Assembly: GCA_023212695.1 (NCBI GenBank)
Contig: JALCCG010000300.1
Span: forward strand, 1-25,187
From: Sporisorium sorghi
Taxonomy: Eukaryota; Basidiomycota; Ustilaginomycetes; Ustilaginales; Ustilaginaceae
Direction: 5' to 3'
DNA: 25,187 nt
Below are positions 1-7,213 of the stretch, piece after piece (within the stretch, counting starts at the first letter, position 1; each line of letters opens with the position of its first letter). The notes under the pieces are model-generated. The model was not told the origin of the DNA, made no database searches, and saw nothing but the letters and a program-made list of their open reading frames with translations. The position numbers and the translations under genes are program-made.

Positions 1-58
1 GGAAAAATTGGGTTCCGCCCTTTGGCTTTTTTTGTTTTCGGGGGTTTTTTCCCTTTGG

Positions 59-60
<2 letters not shown>
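1..60. other. Degenerate contig end, probably low-quality sequence
   Basis: Almost every base here lies in a homopolymer run of two to seven (GG, AAAAA, TT, GGG, TTTTTTT, GGGGG and so on), and it leads straight into a T run. This is typical of poor base calling at a read or contig end. The C-rich segment just after the N gap (11948-12015) has the same look. I see no gene or site in it. Confidence 0.6.

Positions 61-104
<44 letters not shown>
61..104 (+). repeat. Poly-T run (T44)
   Basis: Uninterrupted run of 44 T at the left end of the window. Similar runs close the right end (25115-25187) and lie on both sides of the N gap, so it is more likely an assembly end effect than a biological poly(dA:dT) tract. 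Confidence 0.9.
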
Positions 105-330
105 CTCCTGTGTCAACCGGTTCAATCTTCGAATTGCGGATGCTTCTATCCACTTGAATCAAAGTTGTCCCCCACACACAGCTTAGCTTCACACTCCCGC
201 ACTTCATCTTCCTGCATATTGCATTGCTCGTAGTGGTGTGCAGGCGTCCAATCAAGGTCTTCGCTTTGACAGCGAGACAAGCGTCAAGTTACACGACAAG
301 AGGCACGAGGCACGAAAAGGATCCGAGACC

Positions 331-350
331 CGCCGCCGCCGCCGCCGCCG
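331..350 (+). repeat. CGC trinucleotide microsatellite
   Basis: About six and a half CGC units in the leader/promoter region of the ferric reductase gene, about 170-190 nt upstream of its ATG. It is read as Arg codons in the open frame that extends upstream of the chosen start, but that extension has no ATG. Confidence 0.85.
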
Positions 351-427
351 CTGCTGCGTGACCAACCGAAGCGTCGATTCATTGCTCGAACAACGACTTC
401 TTCGTAGCAGGGAAGCATCAAGCCCGG

Positions 428-437
428 CTTATATACC
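428..437 (+). promoter_or_regulatory. Putative TATA box of the ferric reductase gene
   Basis: CTTATATACC, with TATATA at 430-435, lies about 85 nt upstream of the ATG at 520, a sensible distance for a fungal core promoter. A reverse-strand GGATAA (487-492) lies between it and the ATG and is a possible GATA-factor site. Neither has experimental support. Confidence 0.45.
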
Positions 438-519
438 CATCACCGCCTTGTACGAGGCTGTCACTTTCTCGTTCGCTTTCACCTCTTTATCCCTCCCACG
501 TCCGGCGCGACGGCTCACA

Positions 520-2373
520 ATGGAACACACCATCCTCAAGAGACACAAGGAAGTGCCAGGCTGTGTCTGGCAGCCTGGCATGGTTGGACCCGGTTGTCGT
601 CCACCATCAGCCCTCAAGAAAGCAGCCATGAAGGGCAAGGATAGCTACTACGAGATGGAAAAGTACAGCCGCATCGTCACCTGGGTGCTTCTCGCCATGC
701 TCGGTTTGGTCATGCTTCGGGGTCTCGTGTCCAAGCTGCGTCACAGTTCTCACCGTAGACTCTCGCTCGCTGTGCTCGCCATCCCAGGGTATCGCTCCGT
801 CGCGGCGATATGCAGGGGGATCGGCTACTACCGACCCAAGCGGATCTTCACCCGCCGAACCGTGCTCACCGACATCGTATCCGCAGACCGTTTCCCGTCC
901 CTGGGCAACATTATCGCGCTTGCCGCCCCCGCGCTCGGCTTCACCTGCTGGTGCTTCGCAGTCAAGCCGTACTACCGCCCCGCGGCCGTGTGGGGCAGCA
1001 CGCCGCTGGGTGTGCGCGCCGGCATGATCGCCAACGCGCTGTTCCCCTGGCTGTTCGCCTTCGGGCTCAAGTTCAACCCGCTCACGTTCCTCACAGGCAT
1101 CAGCCACGAGAAGCTGCAGTTCTACCACCAGTGGACCGCGCGCGTCGTGCTCTTCTTCGCCGTCGTGCACACCGTGCCGTTTCTGTGGCAGCCTGTGCAC
1201 GATGGCGGCTGGAGCAATCTGAGGGCGTGGTACTACTACGACAAGGTCTGGTGGACGGGCACGGTGGCGCTGGCGTTGTTGGCGTGGCTGGTCGTGTCGT
1301 CGTTTGGATGTTTTCGAAGGATGTCGTACGAGTTTTTCGTGGTGCAGCATGTGGTGACGATCGTGCTGTTTTTGGTGTTTTACTTTATGCACACGCGCGA
1401 TCTGCTGCATTCGTGGTCGTGGTTGTGGCCCACCGTGGGGGTGTGGGGGTTCCATGTGCTGTTCAAGTTTGCCAATTCGCTGCGCATCAGCCGGTTTACG
1501 GGGGTGAGTGCGACAGCGACGCTGGTGGATCGAGACGAGAGGCTGGTGCGGCTCGAACTGGCCGCGCCCGTATCGTGGCAACCCGGGCAGCACTTTTTCC
1601 TGCGCTTTCCCGGCCTCAACAGGTCAGCGCCGTACCAAACCCACCCGTTCACCGTCGCCAACCTCCCCTCACCCGATGGCAACACGGACTCGCACCTCGT
1701 CTTCTTCTTCAAGGCCCGCGATGGGCTCACCCACAAGATCTGGCAGCAGCTCGAGCGCCAATCCGCAGTCAAGGGCAAAGTCTCCACCGTGCTGATCGTA
1801 GCCCTCGACGGGCCGTACGGCTCGCCGTTCCACCCCGCAGCGTACCACGCGGACCTGATGATCGCCGGCGGCGTGGGGATGACGTCGGTGCTGCCGGCGC
1901 TCATGAGCCTGTGCGTCGCAGCTCGACGGTCGCGCGATACGGTTACGACGCGCATCGCCGTGCACTGGTCCGTCCAGACCCTGCGCGTGTTCGACGCCTT
2001 TGAAGCGTCGCTCAGGCCGATGCTGGAGCATCTGTGCGCGCTGGGCATCGACGCGTCGCTCGACGTATACTGCCGTCAGGAAGCCGTCGCGTTGGAGCAG
2101 GCGGAGAAGGACGACACCGTCTCCGCGCTCAAAAAGTCGCCGATCAGGATGCACACCGACCGCATGGACGTGCCCGCAGCCGTGACTGCCTTCGTCGACG
2201 ATGCCGCCAAGACAAAGCAGGCCAGAACGGTGGGCGTGTCCGTCTGCGGCCCGGCATCCATGACCAACGAGACGGCCAACACGGTCGCACGGCTGCAGTG
2301 GTCGCACGTGCTGTCGTCGGAGGCAAACTCGATCGACGAGCTCTTCTTGCACACCGAGGCGTTCGCCTGGTAG
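520..2373 (+). CDS. Ferric reductase-like transmembrane protein (FRE / NADPH oxidase family)
   Basis: Predicted 617-aa membrane flavocytochrome that would move electrons from NADPH through FAD and haem to ferric iron (or copper) outside the cell, feeding iron uptake. Hydrophobic segments lie near residues 51-68, 128-147, 167-187, 208-224, 246-263, 272-290 and 301-317. The expected bis-haem histidines are H203 and H217, and H277 and H291, each pair 14 apart. The FAD-binding HPFT is at 375-378, GPYG at 431-434, a glycine-rich NADPH motif GGVGMTS at 450-456, a CGP at 576-578, and the protein ends in an aromatic EAFAW tail typical of the family. The start is the first ATG in the frame and sits in a good context (CACAATGG); the frame stays open upstream to 238 without an ATG. 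There is no intron. It converges on thg1. Iron specificity is inferred from the family; a NOX-like role is less likely at this length and without EF hands. Confidence 0.88.
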   Translation: MEHTILKRHKEVPGCVWQPGMVGPGCRPPSALKKAAMKGKDSYYEMEKYSRIVTWVLLAMLGLVMLRGLVSKLRHSSHRRLSLAVLAIPGYRSVAAICRGIGYYRPKRIFTRRTVLTDIVSADRFPSLGNIIALAAPALGFTCWCFAVKPYYRPAAVWGSTPLGVRAGMIANALFPWLFAFGLKFNPLTFLTGISHEKLQFYHQWTARVVLFFAVVHTVPFLWQPVHDGGWSNLRAWYYYDKVWWTGTVALALLAWLVVSSFGCFRRMSYEFFVVQHVVTIVLFLVFYFMHTRDLLHSWSWLWPTVGVWGFHVLFKFANSLRISRFTGVSATATLVDRDERLVRLELAAPVSWQPGQHFFLRFPGLNRSAPYQTHPFTVANLPSPDGNTDSHLVFFFKARDGLTHKIWQQLERQSAVKGKVSTVLIVALDGPYGSPFHPAAYHADLMIAGGVGMTSVLPALMSLCVAARRSRDTVTTRIAVHWSVQTLRVFDAFEASLRPMLEHLCALGIDASLDVYCRQEAVALEQAEKDDTVSALKKSPIRMHTDRMDVPAAVTAFVDDAAKTKQARTVGVSVCGPASMTNETANTVARLQWSHVLSSEANSIDELFLHTEAFAW

Positions 2374-2441
2374 AAGCACCTCCTTCCATACGAAATCGTA
2401 ACGCTCTTCATGTCATCTTTCCCCCCTTAGCGCCGCCAATG

Positions 2442-3488
2442 TCATAGAAATACAGAGATGCCCAAGCCAGCACCGTTGAATCGCGCAGGATCGTTCCAGG
2501 GTTTCGAGCTGCTGATGTCGCTGTTGCCGTTGCTGATCGAGGCCGGGGCTGGTGATGCTATTGGTGGCTGGGCAGCAGCGGGCGACCAGAACTCGTCACC
2601 GATGATGTCGCAGTGCAAAGTACGCAGGACGGAGAGCATCGCTTTCTTTTCCCGCTTTTCCTGCTTCTTGGCGTTCTTGGCCGCGCCTTTGCGTGAGAGC
2701 TTGAGTCGCAGCTTTTCGTCTTTGGCGTTGGTGAGGAGAGGTGGTTCGACTTCGTCTGCTGCTGCGTCAGTGTCTTGCGCTTCAGGTGTGCTGCTGGTTG
2801 CCTCTGCGTTGTCTAGCTGCGAGGATGAGGGCGAAGCGGGGGCCCAGACGAGCGTTGTGCCCTTGCGAAACATGGGTTCGAGCTGGTCATAGTTGATGCC
2901 GAACTTCGAGTGCAAGATCTCGTGCTTATCCGCCGATATTGTACCTTCGAGCTCCTTTGTCGCCTCCTGTTCCGTCCTACCCCCTTGCAGCACCAGCGCC
3001 CAGAACGTCGTATTGTACAGGTTGTTGATATGCGTATCCGCCTGTCTCCAACTGAAATAATCCCTCACCACCGCTTCGTTCGGGTACACCACCATCCTTC
3101 CATCGAAGCTCGGCGGACTGACCAGCTGCCTATCCGGAAAGAATCGCGGCCAGTTAAACACATACGCCGCGGTGAAGAGCGATACAATGTGCGTGGTGAT
3201 CTTGCTGTTGCGCCGATTGTACAGCGTGGTCGACTTGCGCAGGAGGAAGCTGTACTCGTCGCTCTCGCCGAATGCGAGGGCGATCTGGCCTTTTAGGGAG
3301 GTGACGACGTGTCGGGCGGATTCGTTCATGAGCTCGAGTGCAGTAGGGTCGTTGGGCTTGGCGAACGAGTGTGCCTTGCTGAACTTGTGGAAGCCCTTGC
3401 CGTCGATACGCACGACGAGGTGGGTTTCGGGTATGACGCTGTCGGGTAGCTCGAAGTTGCGCACGTAGGCGAACTTTGTGCCCGCCAT
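2442..3488 (-). CDS. thg1: tRNA(His) guanylyltransferase Thg1
   Basis: 348-aa enzyme that adds the essential extra G (-1) to the 5' end of tRNA-His, using ATP to activate the 5' end. It acts in tRNA maturation. The catalytic palm is clear: RIDGKGF at 27-33 (metal ligand D29), FGESDEYSF at 73-81 (second acidic site, D77), FDGR at 128-131, HINNLYNT at 153-160, and the C-terminal LHCDIIGDEFW at 291-301. Between TLVWAP (212-217) and LHCDIIG is a Lys/Glu/Ala-rich insertion of about 70 residues, and there is a Ser/Pro-rich tail after 302; both are longer than in the human enzyme as I know it. The start is ATG 3488, chosen because MAGTKFAYVR matches the conserved family N-terminus; the upstream open frame is leader. 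It is single-exon and lies tail to tail with the ferric reductase (68-bp gap). Confidence 0.95.
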   Translation of the reverse strand: MAGTKFAYVRNFELPDSVIPETHLVVRIDGKGFHKFSKAHSFAKPNDPTALELMNESARHVVTSLKGQIALAFGESDEYSFLLRKSTTLYNRRNSKITTHIVSLFTAAYVFNWPRFFPDRQLVSPPSFDGRMVVYPNEAVVRDYFSWRQADTHINNLYNTTFWALVLQGGRTEQEATKELEGTISADKHEILHSKFGINYDQLEPMFRKGTTLVWAPASPSSSQLDNAEATSSTPEAQDTDAAADEVEPPLLTNAKDEKLRLKLSRKGAAKNAKKQEKREKKAMLSVLRTLHCDIIGDEFWSPAAAQPPIASPAPASISNGNSDISSSKPWNDPARFNGAGLGISVFL

Positions 3489-3802
3489 GGCTGTGGGTCG
3501 GTGGTGCGTACGTCTGGGTGAGTGTAGTCGAGTGAGCGATGTCAAGCGAGTAAGTGGTGGTGGAGCAAAGGGTGAGAGGAAGCAGCTGTTGAACAACGCA
3601 GCTCAAAAAATTCAAGTGCGGAACGCGGAACTCGGGTTGTGGACAAAATAAAGGTTTGCAGGACGCCACAACCACCAAATCTCGAGCCATCACAACATAG
3701 CACCTCACTGCTCAGCCAGCACACGAACGTATCGCAAAACAACCATATCATTGGGTAAAAGTACAGCAGTGACAAGCATATGTGGGTATAACGAGAGGTC
3801 GT
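3489..3802 (-). promoter_or_regulatory. Intergenic region holding the thg1 promoter and 3' end of the upstream gene
   Basis: 314 bp between two same-strand genes. The thg1 leader immediately upstream of the ATG is rich in CACT/CT on the minus strand. I see no convincing TATA box, RNA gene or repeat in it; short open frames here look like chance. Confidence 0.5.
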
Positions 3803-4723
3803 TCAAGGCGAGACAGGCGAACCCATGTAAAACGGCACCTGGAAGAAAAGCGTCTTGCGCGGATCCACTTCGATCTCGTCCTCGTCCTCCTCCTCCCCGC
3901 TCTTCGACGCCAGACACCCCGACAATCGGCGCGACGACTTGCTCCTCGGCGAATGAGCGACAGTAAAGTCAATCGGCTCCAGCAACGGGCTCGCGCGCGA
4001 AGGCCTTGTCGGCGTACACTCGGCATCGTACAGCCCCAACGCCTCCATGCGGCGGTAGTGGCTTGCTGCGATCCCGGTAAGCTTGCGCACTAGCGCCGGG
4101 TCGCGCTGCATCTCCAACGTGCGCGTCTTGGCAGCGGGAGTGCGCGGCGGGCTGGGCATGTACGCATTGGTCGGTGTGACGGGGAAGAAATCATCGTCGT
4201 CGTCGTCGTCGTCGTCGTTGTCCGAGTGCGGCGCCGACGCAGGGCACGACGAGGGCGAGCGGCCCTCGAGAGCATACAGCGCATCGCGCCGCGCGCACTC
4301 GGTCGAGCAGTAGATGTCGACGCTCGTCGAGGTCGATGCGTTGTCGTCCCCGCGGCGGCGGTTGATGTGGGTTCCGCAGAAACACCGCGCCCGGTGAGCA
4401 GGTCTGCTGTACACCCGCTCGTCGTCGCTCAGCGGCGAGGAAACCTGCAGCACCGTACGCCCCGATGCACCGCGAGAAGAGGCGACCAGCTCGAGCGGCG
4501 CAGGCTTCTTGCGCTCAGCACGCGACCGCCGCGTGTACGTCTTGGTGCTCGCGAGCGTGATCGACGACGTGCGCGGCGGCGGCTTCGGGATGGCATCGAA
4601 CGAGGGCAGCTGCAGCTCCTCATAGTCGACCGAAGACGCGCTGCTGGCTGAGGACATCTTGCTGAAGCTCGACGAGGCGGACGCGATGGTCGAGTCAGAG
4701 AACCGAGATGAGAGTTGGTACAT
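3803..4723 (-). CDS. Unrecognised 306-aa protein with a CxC...CxxxC putative zinc-binding motif
   Basis: I do not recognise the family. The Ser-rich N-terminus (1-36) is followed by a basic patch (about 62-74) and then a four-cysteine cluster: C114 and C116, 22 residues, C139, three residues, C143, followed by ARRDAL. This spacing looks like a small treble-clef or zinc-ribbon finger of the YCSxxC type. An Asp run lies at 170-178, proline-directed Ser/Thr sites at about 183-195, a conserved-looking helical stretch around 204-232 (LVRKLTGIAASHYRRM), and an acidic run at 276-285. No signal peptide or membrane segment. The start is the ATG at 4723; the frame runs further upstream but only from a TTG. 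It is single-exon and upstream of thg1 on the same strand. A nuclear or regulatory role is a guess from composition only. Confidence 0.72.
   Translation of the reverse strand: MYQLSSRFSDSTIASASSSFSKMSSASSASSVDYEELQLPSFDAIPKPPPRTSSITLASTKTYTRRSRAERKKPAPLELVASSRGASGRTVLQVSSPLSDDERVYSRPAHRARCFCGTHINRRRGDDNASTSTSVDIYCSTECARRDALYALEGRSPSSCPASAPHSDNDDDDDDDDDFFPVTPTNAYMPSPPRTPAAKTRTLEMQRDPALVRKLTGIAASHYRRMEALGLYDAECTPTRPSRASPLLEPIDFTVAHSPRSKSSRRLSGCLASKSGEEEDEDEIEVDPRKTLFFQVPFYMGSPVSP
4194..4217 (+). repeat. (TCG)8 microsatellite inside a CDS
   Basis: Eight TCG units on the plus strand, read on the minus strand as GAC codons, giving the poly-Asp run of the 306-aa protein. Likely length-polymorphic between strains. 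Confidence 0.9.
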
Positions 4724-4846
4724 GGCTGAGAGGGCTCTTGAATCGGTGCTAGGTGAGTGAGTGGAAAGCGGTGTGAGGTGTGAGTAGGATGAGAGGTGAG
4801 GGGAGGATATGATGGATGAGGGGACTGGGCACGAGGATGCTAGCTG

Positions 4847-4854
4847 GTTATATG
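4847..4854 (-). promoter_or_regulatory. Putative TATA box of the 306-aa protein gene
   Basis: CATATAAC on the minus strand, about 125-130 nt upstream of the ATG at 4723. The position suits a TATA element and supports the chosen start over the upstream TTG, which it overlaps. Confidence 0.4.
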
Positions 4855-7213
4855 TCAATTTGCCGAAGGAAGCGAGGACGCAGGATCAGCTTGCAGTGCA
4901 GTACAGAGGAAGCCGTCCAAGCACAGAAAGAGGCAACCCGCCCGAACCGGGGCTTGGACGCCGACAGCCTGCCCAATCACGTTATCAGAGCCTATCCGAC
5001 CACCCACGCCCAATTGGGCAGGTCCTCTAAGAAACAAAGGGCCGAGCGGAACAGGTAGCTAGGCGAGGTGAGCAACGGCAAGATAGGCGGCGAGTGCAGC
5101 TGCATTGTTTGACACTGAGTAGGTTGCGACACAAACTGGGTCAGAAGCGAGGGTGCGATTCGATTCCCTTTCGAGCCGCTGCAGAGCCAAGGGACGAAAG
5201 CGCTGGGTGCCACTGCAACTCGAAGAGGACTGAGCGTGCGTTGGGAAGCGATGCAGATACCCCACCGTGCGGGCCACCCAGTGTCCAAGGATCGAGTGAA
5301 AGCTGCTGTTTTCAAATCCCGCCATGGTCAAAGGGGGAGAGAACAGCACCCGAGCCAGTGGATAAGAGGAGCATGACGACCATGTCAAGGTGTTGTACTC
5401 TGGGGGACTTTAGCATCGCTGTGGGGAGTTTGAGTGTTTGAACAGCGTCGGAGCTGGTGGACAAAGAGCACTTTCGAGCAAGGAGCAGGCGGTTTTCGAA
5501 AAGGAAAAGCACGAGTCAACCAGCGTCGGGGCTCTCGAAGCATGCGCCTTGATGCAGCAGCAGCAACGTAGCAGCAACAACAAGCAGCTGGGCGTTGTGC
5601 CGTTCCGCCGCCAGGAAAAGAAGCTTCTCGTCAAAAGCCAAGGGATCTGCATATTGCAACGGATGCTCACACAACGTGCTCTATCGTTCGAAGCTGCCCT
5701 TTCTGTCCAAAGTTCTGGCTCAAGCCAGGGGTTTGCTGTCCAGCCTGTTAGCCCGCCAGCCAAGCAACGCGGGGCCTTGGCTTTCGACGAGAAAAGGATC
5801 AACACAGGCACACGCGGACGGCTGCACGTCTGAAACCAAACACCTTTTTTTGTGGGTCTCGAGAACAAGAAGCTCTCGCTTATCCTCAAATTCAAGTTCA
5901 GAAGCGAGCCGACCAGTTAGACCTGGACGGGCACGCCTAACCGAAGCGGCAGACGACCAACGGACGGCACTCGACGCTGGCGACTAAAGAGAGCATTTCG
6001 CAGTCCGACCGGCCAGTTCTGCTCTGATTCGCGCACTCTGGGCGAGCTCGACCTTATCGGCTCGCAGCGACATCGCGTACCGCCGCAGAACCCGAACCAA
6101 TCGTCTTGTCGGCCTTTCCCTTGACGTCCATGCAAGGGGCTCTGCCCGCACTCAATACTCGCTACACATCCTTCGACCGAATTCAGAGTCAGGTTCCATG
6201 TCAGATCCGCCCCCCCTTGCTCATCCGCTAGAACGTGCCAGATAGTCGGAGCGGACTGGTCACCCTCCCAGGGCTTCGAAAGCGTCCCGAGAGTGCCGCT
6301 CGCGTCGGTCTGGACGTGATCACCACCGCCACCATGAGATAGAGTTGCTTGCTTGGTTTCTTTGAGAAGCGAACCACGCGTTCCACGTCGTCCTTCTCTG
6401 CTGACATGACTTGTCCGAGGCTCTGGCTCTTTCCTTGGCAAATGTCGAGGGCCAGGTTAAGCGCTCCCGCTCCTCGCTCGCTTAGGCAGCATGCCTCGGT
6501 GAACCCCTCTTCGTGGGCTCGTGTGGCTCACAAGCGAGCATCTCGCGTCGCGCTGCCCGTTCCTGGCTGGTCGTCTTTTGCGTTCTTTACAGACAATGCT
6601 GGCCGGTGTTAGGGATACGAAGCTGGCCAATCTGGTCACCACCCCAAGAGTCGCATTTGAAACACCGCCTCTTCCAGCCTGTGAGTCGTTGATGCAAGCG
6701 ACATCTTTCACGCTGGACTTTGCTTAGCCATGGCAGGTCTTTGAGGCCTTGTTAGTGTGTCTGGTCCAGTCGGTCCAGCATCGTCGCTCCTTGGCAAGCC
6801 TCATACGCGACGCGCGCCCCAGTACTCTGGGACGATGCACCGAAGCCTGCGAGCAACGACCAGAACCCGCGCATCAAGGTGCAAGCGAGGACGGAGGGAG
6901 AGAGCAGCAGCAGCGGAGGACCCTTCTATTTTCCCCACTCACAAACATACTCCTGCAAGGGGGGAGGCAGGGTTTTCATTGCTGACACTGAACCGTTTGC
7001 TCGTGATCCTTGGAAATGCGGCATTCTGGGCGCTAGCGTAGCCGAGATGGAGCGCCCGTTGTTGTGGGAACAGCCGCCACCTTCCAAACAGCGTTAGACT
7101 CACGCCATCCAAAAAAAAAAAAAAATCCACACCAAAAATAGAGGTCCCAAAAAGAAGCCATCAATTTCCATCATCGACACTATCAACACTACCGGCCGAT
7201 ACACGCAACACCC
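4855..7213. other. 2.4-kb intergenic region, no gene recognised
   Basis: Holds the upstream region of the 306-aa gene and the 3' flank of the 631-aa gene. Several open frames of 80-175 codons occur on both strands (for example 5438-5833 + and 5917-6441 -), but none shows a family, a convincing start context or spliced partners, so I treat them as chance in GC-rich DNA. An A15 run at 7111-7125 lies about 90 nt past the stop codon of the 631-aa gene (T15 in its sense direction). No tRNA, transposon or inverted terminal repeat was seen. Confidence 0.5.

Noticed and set aside
238..519. N-terminal extension of the ferric reductase frame
   Set aside because: Frame is open but has no ATG before 520, contains a CGC microsatellite and a TATA box, and the family start fits ATG 520.
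5150..5190. Another TTCGATTCC word resembling a tRNA B box
   Set aside because: No complementary stem on either side and no A box at the right distance.
5438..6441. Open frames of 130-175 codons on both strands in the 4.9-7.2 kb region
   Set aside because: No convincing start contexts, domains or splice partners; the frames overlap each other on opposite strands.
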